Source of the DNA: JBHJHP01 sp042219825
Lineage (GTDB): Bacteria > Bacteroidota > Bacteroidia > Bacteroidales > UBA5342
Assembly (NCBI RefSeq): GCF_042219825.1
Contig: NZ_JBHJHQ010000003.1
Coordinates: 248,001 to 312,000, forward strand
Length of the DNA stretch: 64,000 nucleotides
Direction: 5' to 3'
Under the pieces are notes generated by a model. The model saw only the letters and a list, made by a program, of their open reading frames with translations. It made no database searches and was not told the DNA's origin. This document shows, in pieces, positions 29,078 through 36,983 of the stretch (its first letter is position 1; every line of letters begins with the position of its first letter). Position numbers and translations under genes: made by a program.

Positions 29078-29782
29078 ATGGTATCTGAATTAAATATCTT
29101 CAATGCTCCGTTAAGTACATTAGACAGAAAAAAAGGTACTGTTATAAATACAATCAATGCTCACTCTTATAATGTGGCTATGAAAGATAAAAACTTTCAG
29201 GATGCATTGAAAAACGGAGAAATACTAATCCCTGACGGAATAGGTATTGTCATGTTGATGCGCTTATTCAAGGGTATAAAGCTGAAAAAAATTGCCGGAG
29301 CAGACTTGTTTTATTATGAAATGAATCGCTTAAACAGTACAGGCGGCAAATGTTTTTTTCTCGGAAGTTCTGATGCTATTTTGGCAAAAATAAGACAACG
29401 TGCAGCAATGGAATTTCCCAATGTCATTGTACAAACATTTTCTCCTCCTTATGTTAAAGAATTCAGCAAGGAGGAAAATGAGCGCATGATCAGGGAAGTA
29501 AATGCATTTGAACCGGATGTACTATTTGTAGGGATGACCGCTCCGAAACAGGAAAAATGGGTATATGAGCATTTTACTGAATTAAAGGCTTCTCACATTG
29601 GTTGTATTGGAGCCGTATTCGATTTTTATGCTGGAACGGTAAAAAGGGCCCCTCAGTGGATGATCAATTCAGGATTGGAGTGGTTCTACCGATTATACAA
29701 AGAACCCAAAAGAATGTGGAGAAGGTATTTAGTGGGTAATGTTCTATTTATTTGGAATATTGTCAGACATGAAATATTTTAA
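29078..29782 (+). CDS. WecG/TagA/CpsF family glycosyltransferase (GT26)
   Basis: GT26 enzyme, 234 residues. Signature strands are INTINAHSYNVAM, LIPDGIGIVMLMRL, FVGMTAPKQEKWVYEH, IGAVFDFYAGTVKRAPQWM and the basic C-terminus GLEWFYRLYKEPKRMWRRYL, which binds membrane and substrate. GT26 enzymes typically add the second sugar (ManNAc or ManNAcA type) to an undecaprenyl-diphosphate-linked first sugar, so this may be the second step of repeat-unit assembly. The initiating enzyme is not in the window. Confidence 0.92.
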   Translation: MVSELNIFNAPLSTLDRKKGTVINTINAHSYNVAMKDKNFQDALKNGEILIPDGIGIVMLMRLFKGIKLKKIAGADLFYYEMNRLNSTGGKCFFLGSSDAILAKIRQRAAMEFPNVIVQTFSPPYVKEFSKEENERMIREVNAFEPDVLFVGMTAPKQEKWVYEHFTELKASHIGCIGAVFDFYAGTVKRAPQWMINSGLEWFYRLYKEPKRMWRRYLVGNVLFIWNIVRHEIF

Positions 29783-29883
29783 CAAAAGCTAACCTTTTCA
29801 TGCTCCGTTTGTTAATAAATAAAGGTTTAAACATCGCCTGTATCATTAAACACGCATAAAGGACACTCAAAAAATATAACCAT

Positions 29884-30915
29884 TTGATTACCAATACTCC
29901 ATATGTCAGTTTAATTCTGCCCTGTTTCAATGAAGAAGCGATTCTTGAAAAAAATATTGGCACGGTCATTGAATACCTCAATAAGTCAAATTACAGGGAC
30001 GAATGGGAAATCGTTATTATTAACGATGGCAGTAAAGACAAAACAGCACAAATTGCAAAAAAGATATCCTCTGAAAACAAGCAGATACATGTATTTCATC
30101 ACCCTGTGAATTTAAACCTGGGACATGCCTTGCAAACCGGATTTGCAAATGCATCTGGTGAAATCCTAGTTGTTCTGGATATTGACCTGAGCTACGCACC
30201 GGAACACATAGGTCTCATGGTTGAGACTCTAAAAACAACGTATGCTGATATGGTGATTGCTTCTCCATACATGAAAGGAGGTAAAGTTACGGCTGTTCCG
30301 TTTATCAGAAAAATAATGAGTAAATGGGTTAACCGCTTCATGCGAATGGCTTCACAGGAAAAGTTCCATACATTTACCGGTATGGTACGAGCCTACAGGA
30401 GAGACTTTATTCAGTCATTAAATCTGAAAACCAAAGACTACGAAATAAATCCGGAGATTATGTATAAAGCAATGATTCTCAGAGCCAGAATTGTTGAAGT
30501 ACCTGCCCACCTGGACTGGACAGAACAAAATAAATTTAAAGAGACAAGAACTTCAGGTATAAGGGTTCTAAGAGGTGTCTTTTCAGGTATGATGTCAGGA
30601 TTTATATTCCGTCCATACATTTTCTTTATAGGAATAGGTGCATTTCTGATGTTACTTTCCATGTATCAGATTATATGGTTATTTATTGATACTGTACTTG
30701 ATATTTCTCTTTTTACAGAGTTGGCGTCACCCTTCTCGGAAAGTCTGAAACTACAATTTACTAAAAATCCGCAATCCTTTATTGTTGGTGGCATTACCTT
30801 ACTGGCATCACTTCAGTTTTTAGGTTTAGGATTCATTTCATTACAAAGTAAACGGTACTATGAGGAAATATTCCATCTGGGAACCACAGTAAGAAAATGG
30901 GTGAAAAAAGATTAA
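29884..30915 (+). CDS. GT2 glycosyltransferase with C-terminal membrane helices
   Basis: GT2 with VSLILPCFNEEAILEKNI, EIVIINDGSKDKTAQIA, NLNLGHALQTGF, VVLDIDLSYAPEH (DxD region) and FHTFTGMVRAYRRDFI, then two hydrophobic helices at about 235-265 and 295-322. It belongs to the polyprenyl-phosphate glycosyltransferase / ArnC-like branch. The start is TTG at 29884, since no in-frame ATG precedes the core. It is the last gene of region 1 before the octamer array at 30996. Confidence 0.85.
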   Translation: MITNTPYVSLILPCFNEEAILEKNIGTVIEYLNKSNYRDEWEIVIINDGSKDKTAQIAKKISSENKQIHVFHHPVNLNLGHALQTGFANASGEILVVLDIDLSYAPEHIGLMVETLKTTYADMVIASPYMKGGKVTAVPFIRKIMSKWVNRFMRMASQEKFHTFTGMVRAYRRDFIQSLNLKTKDYEINPEIMYKAMILRARIVEVPAHLDWTEQNKFKETRTSGIRVLRGVFSGMMSGFIFRPYIFFIGIGAFLMLLSMYQIIWLFIDTVLDISLFTELASPFSESLKLQFTKNPQSFIVGGITLLASLQFLGLGFISLQSKRYYEEIFHLGTTVRKWVKKD

Positions 30916-30995
30916 TGGGTAAATCAAAATGAGATTACCACGCATTTTAAAAATGGCTCGTAATGACGAATAAGTTCATAGTTCATAAAATATAC

Positions 30996-31051
30996 AACAT
31001 TTTAACAATACAACATTGAAACAATGCAACATTGAAACAGTCTAACAATTA
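30996..31051. repeat. Perfectly phased 8-bp array (AACAnnnn x 7)
   Basis: Seven octamers in exact phase begin AACA at 30996, 31004, 31012, 31020, 31028, 31036 and 31044: aacatttt, aacaatac, aacattga, aacaatgc, aacattga, aacagtct, aacaatta. It lies in the 207-base gap between the GT2 at 29884 and gmd. The rest of the gap (30916-30995) holds a degenerate inverted motif (gagattac near 30931, gtaatgac near 30960). I see no TAnnTTTG promoter for gmd in it. Confidence 0.85.
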
Positions 31052-31122
31052 AAAAATGACGACAATAAATATCTGACAAACCTTATCAAATATAAAATTA
31101 TAAACAAATAAACATAACCGTT

Positions 31123-32283
31123 ATGAATCAGAAAGTAGCTTTAATAACCGGTGTTACCGGACAGGACGGTGCCTATTTGGCAGAGTATCTCTTAAAAAAA
31201 GGATACATTGTTCATGGTATGAAAAGAAGATCATCACTGTTTAATACTGATAGAATAGATCACATCTATCAGGATCCACACGAAGAAAACAGACGTTTTT
31301 TTCTTCATTACGGTGATTTAACTGACTCTATGAACATTACACGCTTGATCCAAGAAGTTCAGCCGGATGAAATATATAATCTTGCAGCAATGAGTCACGT
31401 TGCCGTAAGTTTTGAAACGCCTGAATACGTAGGAAATGCCGACGGGTTAGGGACACTACGTATTTTAGAGGCAGTTCGTCTTTTGGGACTAACTGAAAAA
31501 ACAAGGGTATATCAGGCTTCCACATCAGAATTGTTCGGACTTGTACAAGAGGTGCCTCAGAAAGAAACAACGCCATTTTATCCCCGTTCTCCATATGCTG
31601 TAGCTAAAATGTATGCCTACTGGATCACTGTAAACTACAGGGAAGCCTATAACATGCATGCCAGCAATGGGATTTTATTCAATCACGAGTCTCCAATCAG
31701 GGGTGAAACATTTGTGACACGTAAGATTACCAGGGCAATCAGCCGTATCGCACTGGGCATGCAAAAAGAAGTATATATGGGTAACCTCAGTTCCAAACGT
31801 GACTGGGGACATGCCAAGGATTATATCCGTGCCATGTATCTGATTCTTCAGCAGGATAAACCGGATGATTATGTGATTGCTACCGGTATAACCACCAGCA
31901 TACGTGACTTTATAAAATTGGCTACTGCCGAGGTAGGTCTTGAAGTGACATTTAAAGGCGAAGGTATAGATGAACAGGGTATTCTGACCGGTATCGATGA
32001 ATCAAAATTCAAAGAACGTGTAGGTGAAGAGTTCTTAACAGCAATAAAAGAGCGTGTGAATCAAAATGCTCAGATCGTTGGTGTGGATCCCAAATATTTC
32101 CGTCCGACAGAGGTTGACCTGTTAATTGGTGATCCAACAAAGTCACAGACAAAGCTGGACTGGAAACCTAAGTATGACCTCGCTGGCCTGGTTGAGGACA
32201 TGATGCAATCGGATATTAAACTGTTCAAAAAGGATGCATATCTGAAAGCTGGCGGCTTTAAGGTGATGAATTATTTTGAATAA
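31123..32283 (+). CDS. gmd: GDP-mannose 4,6-dehydratase
   Basis: Short-chain dehydrogenase/reductase family enzyme converting GDP-mannose to GDP-4-keto-6-deoxymannose. Seen: the NAD(P)-binding ALITGVTGQDGAYLAEYLL, RRSSLFNTDRIDHIY, YQASTSELFG with the catalytic Thr/Ser-Glu, the YxxxK pair in YPRSPYAVAKMYAYW, and FNHESPIRGETFVTRKI. The 386-residue length is usual for the family. Together with fcl it provides GDP-L-fucose for the GT11-like enzymes. The stop codon abuts an octamer array directly. Confidence 0.97.
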   Translation: MNQKVALITGVTGQDGAYLAEYLLKKGYIVHGMKRRSSLFNTDRIDHIYQDPHEENRRFFLHYGDLTDSMNITRLIQEVQPDEIYNLAAMSHVAVSFETPEYVGNADGLGTLRILEAVRLLGLTEKTRVYQASTSELFGLVQEVPQKETTPFYPRSPYAVAKMYAYWITVNYREAYNMHASNGILFNHESPIRGETFVTRKITRAISRIALGMQKEVYMGNLSSKRDWGHAKDYIRAMYLILQQDKPDDYVIATGITTSIRDFIKLATAEVGLEVTFKGEGIDEQGILTGIDESKFKERVGEEFLTAIKERVNQNAQIVGVDPKYFRPTEVDLLIGDPTKSQTKLDWKPKYDLAGLVEDMMQSDIKLFKKDAYLKAGGFKVMNYFE

Positions 32284-32325
32284 GGGTCTAAAGGTCATAA
32301 AGTCGAAAAGTCTAAGAGTCTGACA
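32284..32325. repeat. 8-bp array (nAAAAGTC type), left arm of cassette 1
   Basis: GTC occurs in perfect 8-base phase at 32286, 32294, 32302, 32310 and 32318, giving units such as taaaggtc, ataaagtc, gaaaagtc and taagagtc. It begins immediately after the gmd stop. The inverted counterpart (GACTnnnn) lies at 32772-32807, on the other side of the four-helix-bundle pseudogene. The same unit also occurs in frame inside fcl. Confidence 0.85.
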
Positions 32326-32388
32326 ATTTATGATATTTTGACGATTAGTAGAGTCCTTTAACCTTACCATACTAGAGGTTAGATTAAT

Positions 32389-32752
32389 ATGTCATCAATC
32401 AAAAAGTTTGAAGAATTATTTATTTGGATCGAAGCTAAAGACCTGGTTTTGCAGATATATCAGTTATTTAAATCAAACCGGGATTACGCTTTTGGTGATC
32501 AAATACAAAGAGCTGCAGTATCAATTATGAATAAATATTGCAGAGGGTTTCGAGAGATCATCTGACATTGAATTCAAACGTTTCTTGTTTATTGCGAAAG
32601 CATCCTGTGGTGAAATTCGAAGTATGATTTATCTGGCAAAAGAACTTGGTTATATTCTGGAAGAAACCCAGTTAAAACTGTTGGAAAAATCATCACGCTT
32701 ATCTTCTTCAATTATGAATTTTATTAAATATTTGGAGAAGGACATTAAATAA
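32389..32752 (+). pseudogene. Frameshifted S23/Avd-like four-helix-bundle protein
   Basis: Reading from ATG 32389 gives SSIKKFEELFIWIEAKDLVL and then DQIQRAAVSIMN before the frame breaks. Removing one A in the ataaat run at 32531-32536 restores NIAEGFERSSDIEFKRF, FLFIAKASCGEIRSMIY and a C-terminus IKYLEKDIK ending at TAA 32750-32752. The total length (364) is 3 x 121 + 1, so a single-base insertion explains the break. The repaired 120-residue protein is a clear homologue of the intact gene at 36984 (NVAEGFERNSTKDFMRFLYI). These proteins belong to the four-helix-bundle family that includes the 23S rRNA intervening-sequence protein and Avd of diversity-generating retroelements. The cellular role is unknown. 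Confidence 0.9.
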
Positions 32753-32771
32753 GTCTGTTGGCATTACATCT

Positions 32772-32807
32772 ATTCGACCTTATGACTATTCGACTTTCTG
32801 ACTTTAA
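32772..32807. repeat. 8-bp array (GACTnnnn), inverted right arm of cassette 1
   Basis: GAC occurs in 8-base phase at 32776, 32784, 32792 and 32800 (units gaccttat, gactattc, gactttct, gactttaa). This is the reverse complement of the AAAAGTC-type array at 32284-32325. Its translation gives a spurious N-terminal extension in front of fcl, so fcl should be started at 32827, not at the TTG at 32758. Confidence 0.82.
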
Positions 32808-32826
32808 AACCAAAATTAATTTAAAA

Positions 32827-33942
32827 ATGAATAAATTATCAAAAATATACATCGCCGGCCATCGTGGTCTCGTTGGATCGGCAATTACAAAGAATTTAAC
32901 AGAAAAAGGGTATACTAACCTGGTATTCCGAACGTTTGAGGAACTTGATCTGACAGATCAGAAAGCTGTTGAAGAATTCTTCAGGCAAGAAAAACCGGAA
33001 TATGTTATCCTCGCTGCAGCTAAAGTTGGAGGTATCATTGCAAATAATACATACAGGGGGCAATTCATATACGAAAATATCCAGATTCAGAATAATGTGA
33101 TTCATCAGTCCTATCTGAATGGTGTGAAAAAGCTACTATTTTTAGGCTCAACCTGTATATATCCTAAAAATGCACCGCAGCCCATGCCGGAAGATTGTCT
33201 TTTGACCGATGTACTGGAATATACAAACGAACCATATGCCATTGCCAAGATTGCAGGATTAAAAATGTGTGAGTCTTATAATTTGCAGTACGGGACAAAT
33301 TTTATTTCGGTAATGCCAACCAATTTATACGGGCCAAACGACAACTTTAACCTGGAAACATCCCATGTCCTTCCTGCCATGGTTCGAAAAATCCATCTGG
33401 CAAAAAGTCTGGAAGATAACAACTGGTATGCGGTACGGGAAGATCTGAATAAAAGGCCCGTTGAAGGTGTGGATGGATCAGCCAGTGAAAAGGATATTTT
33501 GGGGATCCTAGATAAATATGGGATTGAAAGTCGAAAAGTCACAGAGTCAAAAAGTCAAAAGGTCAGCTTAGCGCTTTGGGGAAGTGGTAAACCTTACCGT
33601 GAATTCCTGTGGTCTGAAGATATGGCTGATGCCTGTGTATTCCTTTTGGAAAACCGCGATTTTCAGGATGTCATCAATTCAGCAGATTACAGCAATTCAA
33701 AAGAAATCCGTAATACACACATCAATATCGGAACCGGAAAGGAAATATCCATAAGAGAACTGGCAGAAACCATCAAAAAAGAAATCGAATTTGAAGGTGA
33801 TATATTATGGGACGCATCGAAACCGGATGGAACCATGCGTAAATTAACTGATCCATCTAAATTGCATAATCTGGGTTGGAAGCATAATATAGAACTGGAG
33901 GAAGGTATTAAATTGATGTATAAGCATTATTTGGGTAAATAA
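32827..33942 (+). CDS. fcl: GDP-L-fucose synthase with repeat-derived insertion
   Basis: NADPH-dependent epimerase/reductase that turns GDP-4-keto-6-deoxymannose into GDP-L-fucose. Seen: IYIAGHRGLVGSAI, FLGSTCIYPKNAPQPMPE, the YxxxK motif in EPYAIAKIAGLKMCESYN, PTNLYGPNDNF and LWGSGKPYREFLWSEDMADA. ATG 32827 gives 371 residues. The longer frame from 32758 only adds translated repeat sequence. Between KDILGILDKYG and LALWGSGKP the protein carries IESRKVTESKSQKVS (about residues 233-247), encoded by a phased octamer array. That loop lies between conserved elements, so the enzyme is probably still active. Confidence 0.95.
   Translation: MNKLSKIYIAGHRGLVGSAITKNLTEKGYTNLVFRTFEELDLTDQKAVEEFFRQEKPEYVILAAAKVGGIIANNTYRGQFIYENIQIQNNVIHQSYLNGVKKLLFLGSTCIYPKNAPQPMPEDCLLTDVLEYTNEPYAIAKIAGLKMCESYNLQYGTNFISVMPTNLYGPNDNFNLETSHVLPAMVRKIHLAKSLEDNNWYAVREDLNKRPVEGVDGSASEKDILGILDKYGIESRKVTESKSQKVSLALWGSGKPYREFLWSEDMADACVFLLENRDFQDVINSADYSNSKEIRNTHINIGTGKEISIRELAETIKKEIEFEGDILWDASKPDGTMRKLTDPSKLHNLGWKHNIELEEGIKLMYKHYLGK
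33525..33565 (+). repeat. 8-bp array inside fcl coding sequence
   Basis: GTC occurs in perfect 8-base phase at 33530, 33538, 33546, 33554 and 33562, the same unit and copy number as the intergenic array at 32284-32325. It is read in frame as RKVTESKSQKV within fcl. An 8-bp repeat shifts reading frame every unit, so the peptide is not periodic. The reading frame of the enzyme is kept on both sides. Confidence 0.85.
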
Positions 33943-33944
33943 TA

Positions 33945-33983
33945 TGTAAAAGTGTTGAAATGTAAGAATGTTAAAGATGTTAC
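33945..33983. repeat. 8-bp array (TGTTnnAA type)
   Basis: TGT occurs at 33945, 33953, 33961 and 33969, with a one-base slip to 33978 (units tgtaaaag, tgttgaaa, tgtaagaa, tgttaaag). It is the reverse-complement style of the AACAnnnn arrays at 6-45 and 30996-31051. It begins just after the fcl stop. The 120 bases to the next array (34105) contain no ORF or recognisable gene. Confidence 0.7.
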
Positions 33984-34104
33984 CAATCTTTCTCCATGAA
34001 CCTGATAAGCGACACCCCTCATTGTTTTGGAGTGAATGACTTGCTCAGTTATTAGTCATGGGACATGTAGGGTAAAGTAGTGGGAATACAGATCAAATCA
34101 TTTA

Positions 34105-34140
34105 ATCTTCTAGACTCTTTGACTTTGAAACTAATGGACA
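34105..34140. repeat. 8-bp array (GACTnnnn type)
   Basis: Units in 8-base phase at 34113 (GAC), 34121 (GAC), 34129 (AAC) and 34137 (GAC), with a weaker one at 34105 (ATC). The orientation is the same as the right arm of cassette 1. With the array at 33945-33983 it brackets about 120 bases of non-coding DNA between fcl and the PEP mutase gene, possibly a cassette that lost its gene. Confidence 0.65.
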
Positions 34141-34173
34141 ATAATTCATATAAAGACCATAACATTAAATATA

Positions 34174-35517
34174 ATGCCAAAACCTGAAAAAAAAGAAAAG
34201 CTTGTTTATGTTTGTATGAGTGCCGATTTAATACATCCCGGCCATCTTAATGTTATAAGAGAGGCCTCGAAATTGGGAAGGGTAATGATTGGACTGCTTA
34301 CAGATAAGGCCATCGCAAGTTATAAGAGCATTCCATTCCTGGAATTTAATCAGCGAAAGGAAATCGCTGAAAATATTCAGGGAGTCTGTGATGTTGTTGA
34401 ACAGGATACATTGGATCATACGGAAAATCTAATGCGGTATAAACCTCATATTGTGGTGCACGGAGATGACTGGAGAAAAGGATTTCAGAAAGAAGAACGT
34501 CAACGGGTCATAGACACACTGAAAAAATGGGGAGGTAAGATTCATGAGGTACCTTATACCGAGGGTATATCAAGCACGCAGCTTTATAAAATCATGAAAG
34601 AAATTGGCACAACTCCTGAGATCAGACAAAAAAGGCTGAAACGTTTAATTCATTCCAAAGCAATTGTAAGAACCATAGAGGCACACAGCGGATTATCCGG
34701 TCACCTCGTGGAACATACATCCGTAAATGTTAATGGTGAAAAAAGGGAGTTTGAGGCCATCTGGATCAGTAGTTTAACAGATTCAACAGCGAAGGGGAAG
34801 CCGGATATTGAGGCTGTTGATCTCACTTCGAGACTGAATAACGTGAATGATCTGTTGGAAGTCACTACCAAACCCATCATTTTTGACGGTGATACCGGCG
34901 GAAAAATTGAACATTTCGTGTTTACTGTCAGAACCCTTGAAAGACTGGGCGTTTCAGCAATCATAATAGAAGATAAAATCGGTCTGAAAAAGAATTCACT
35001 TTTTGGAACAGATGTTGTTCAGGAACAAGATAGCATAGAAGCATTCGGTGATAAAATCAAAGCGGGGAAACATGCACAGGTATCCGGAGATTTTATGATC
35101 ATTGCACGTATAGAAAGTCTGATACTGAGAGCAGGAATGGATGACGCCATTCAAAGGGCAAAAGCTTATATTAAAGCTGGCGTGGATGGTATAATGATCC
35201 ATTCAAGGGAAAAAACACCTGATGAAATTATTGAATTCTGTGACATTTATAATTCGCTAGCGGACCGGGTACCGCTGGTTGTAGTACCGTCAAGTTTTGA
35301 TACTGTTACAGAAGATGAACTGGCAAAACACGGTGTTAACATTGTGATTTATGCCAATCAACTCATTCGCAGTGCTTATCCCGAAATGAAAAAAATGGCT
35401 GATATCATCCTAAAATCGGGTTCCGTAAAACCGCAGGAGACTGATATCAAAAAAATTCAGGATCAAATTAAAAGCCATAACCAGATTTCCTTTAATAACA
35501 ATTCGAATAATAAATAA
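34174..35517 (+). CDS. aepX: PEP mutase fused to cytidylyltransferase domain
   Basis: The 447-residue protein has two domains. The N-terminal half (about 8-145) is a nucleotidyltransferase with HPGH at 21-24 and ISST at 132-135, expected to activate a phosphonate with CTP. The C-terminal half (about 160-430) is phosphoenolpyruvate mutase, which makes phosphonopyruvate by forming the C-P bond. It has FDGDTGG at 237-243 and the diagnostic EDKxxxKxNS loop (EDKIGLKKNS, 266-275). The fused layout resembles AepX of the Bacteroides fragilis capsule. A paralogue with a degenerate loop follows four bases later. Confidence 0.93.
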   Translation: MPKPEKKEKLVYVCMSADLIHPGHLNVIREASKLGRVMIGLLTDKAIASYKSIPFLEFNQRKEIAENIQGVCDVVEQDTLDHTENLMRYKPHIVVHGDDWRKGFQKEERQRVIDTLKKWGGKIHEVPYTEGISSTQLYKIMKEIGTTPEIRQKRLKRLIHSKAIVRTIEAHSGLSGHLVEHTSVNVNGEKREFEAIWISSLTDSTAKGKPDIEAVDLTSRLNNVNDLLEVTTKPIIFDGDTGGKIEHFVFTVRTLERLGVSAIIIEDKIGLKKNSLFGTDVVQEQDSIEAFGDKIKAGKHAQVSGDFMIIARIESLILRAGMDDAIQRAKAYIKAGVDGIMIHSREKTPDEIIEFCDIYNSLADRVPLVVVPSSFDTVTEDELAKHGVNIVIYANQLIRSAYPEMKKMADIILKSGSVKPQETDIKKIQDQIKSHNQISFNNNSNNK

Positions 35518-35521
35518 AAAC

Positions 35522-36835
35522 ATGAAACCAACAGAGAAAAACGACGAGATGGTATATGTGTGCATGGCAGCAGATTTAATTCATACCGGTCATCTGAATA
35601 TAATTAAAGAAGCGGCTAAACTGGGGAAGGTTACCGTTGGACTTCTGACTGATCAGGCTGTTGCTTCATACAAACGGGTACCGCATCTTAACTACGACCA
35701 GCGCAAGGCCGTGGTTGAGAACCTTAAAGATGTACACCAGGTGGTTCTTCAGGAAGTGCTGGATTACAGGCCAAACCTGAGAAAATACAAACCAGCATAT
35801 GTGGTTCATGGAGATGACTGGAAAGAAGGGGTATTACAAAAAACCAGAAATCAGGTTATTGACTGTTTAAAGGAATGGGAAGGTGAATTGGTTGAAATAC
35901 CATATACAAAGGGTATTTCTTCGACGATGTTGAATAAAGGCGTAAAGGAAACAGGTACAACACCCGAACAACGGCTAAAACAGTTCAGGAAACAGTTGTC
36001 TACTAAAAAACTGATTCGGGTTATTGAGGCGCACAATGGTCTGACCGGACTCATCATCGAAAATGCACTGGTGGAAACTCCGGATGAAAAGAAATTCTTT
36101 GATGCCATGTGGAATAGTAGCATTCTGGACTGCACCATAAAAGGCAGACCCAATTTTGAACCTATGGAGATCTCCTCCAGACTGAACAATATCAACGACC
36201 TGATGGAAGTCACAACAAAGCCTATTTTATTTGATGGTGATACGGGAGGGAAACCGGAGCATTTTGCATTTACTATACGCACACTGGAACGTTTGGGTGT
36301 TTCTCTTATCACAGTCAAAGAGCGTAACATCCAACGCTATCACCAACAGGAACCTTCAGAAAAAGAACTTAAAAGCTTTCAGAATATTTGTGAAAATATT
36401 ATGTCCGGAAAACATGCCAGGTTAAATGAAAATTTCATGATCGTTGCTAAAATAGATCTCATCAACGATAAAACTGAACCTGAAGTGGCGGTTGGAAGAA
36501 TCAAAGAATATATCGAAGCCGGTGCCGACGGCATTTTAATATCTACAAATTCTGATAGTTGTGAAGTACTTGAAACCATATGCAATGCATATAAAAATAT
36601 GAATGATAAGGTTCCTCTGTTCGTGGAATTATCTTCCTGCTCGAAATTCTCTGAAGATGACTTTAGTGCAATGGGAGTAAATGTCATTATTTATGCAGAT
36701 CAGTTAATAAGTAGTGCTTACCCTGCCATGTTAAAAACAGCCAAATCCATACTTGAAAATAAAAGAGCGTTTGAAGCACGGGAATCTATGATGTCGATCA
36801 AAGAGATAATTAATTTGATACCCGGAGGAAAATAG
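35522..36835 (+). CDS. PEP mutase-like/cytidylyltransferase paralogue lacking catalytic loop
   Basis: Paralogue of the preceding gene along its full 437 residues. The cytidylyltransferase half is intact (HTGH 21-24, ISST 132-135), as is the FDGDTGG strand (237-243) of the mutase half. The EDKxxxKxNS loop is replaced by VKERNIQRYHQQ (265-276, DNA 36314-36349), so the catalytic Asp, Lys and Asn-Ser are missing. PEP mutase activity is therefore doubtful. The protein may keep only the CMP-transfer activity, regulate or pair with the first copy, or catalyse another isocitrate-lyase-superfamily reaction. It starts four bases after the previous stop. Confidence 0.88.
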   Translation: MKPTEKNDEMVYVCMAADLIHTGHLNIIKEAAKLGKVTVGLLTDQAVASYKRVPHLNYDQRKAVVENLKDVHQVVLQEVLDYRPNLRKYKPAYVVHGDDWKEGVLQKTRNQVIDCLKEWEGELVEIPYTKGISSTMLNKGVKETGTTPEQRLKQFRKQLSTKKLIRVIEAHNGLTGLIIENALVETPDEKKFFDAMWNSSILDCTIKGRPNFEPMEISSRLNNINDLMEVTTKPILFDGDTGGKPEHFAFTIRTLERLGVSLITVKERNIQRYHQQEPSEKELKSFQNICENIMSGKHARLNENFMIVAKIDLINDKTEPEVAVGRIKEYIEAGADGILISTNSDSCEVLETICNAYKNMNDKVPLFVELSSCSKFSEDDFSAMGVNVIIYADQLISSAYPAMLKTAKSILENKRAFEARESMMSIKEIINLIPGGK

Positions 36836-36840
36836 AAAGA

Positions 36841-36948
36841 CAGGTTAAAGAGGTTAAAGCACTGTGTTTGGTTAAAGAGGAGGAAATGGTTAAAAATGTT
36901 TGAATTAAAACAGGTCGAAAAGGTAGAAATAGTTTAACTTGTTGAAAT
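36841..36948. repeat. 9-bp array (GGTTAAAnn), left arm of cassette 2
   Basis: GGTTAAA occurs at 36843, 36852, 36870 and 36888 (multiples of nine apart). Degenerate units continue at 36897 and, after a small phase slip, at 36913, 36922, 36931 and 36940, for about twelve units. It begins just after the second PEP mutase stop. The inverted array TTTAACC lies at 37368-37412, beyond the four-helix-bundle gene. The unit differs in length and sequence from the octamers of cassette 1. Confidence 0.85.
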
Positions 36949-36983
36949 TTAGATCATAATTAATTACTCAAAACCAATATGAT

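Noticed and set aside
30931..30971. Degenerate inverted motif after the last GT2 of region 1 as a terminator
   Set aside because: The arms match only over a few bases and no T-run follows; it may be a decayed dispersed repeat, but support is too weak to annotate.
32758..32826. N-terminal extension of fcl from TTG 32758
   Set aside because: The extra 23 codons are a translation of the GACTnnnn repeat array; the family's N-terminus begins right after ATG 32827.
35851..36330. 159-codon minus-strand ORF opposite the second PEP mutase
   Set aside because: Shadow of a strongly supported coding frame; the matching region of the first PEP mutase gives a similar antisense ORF.
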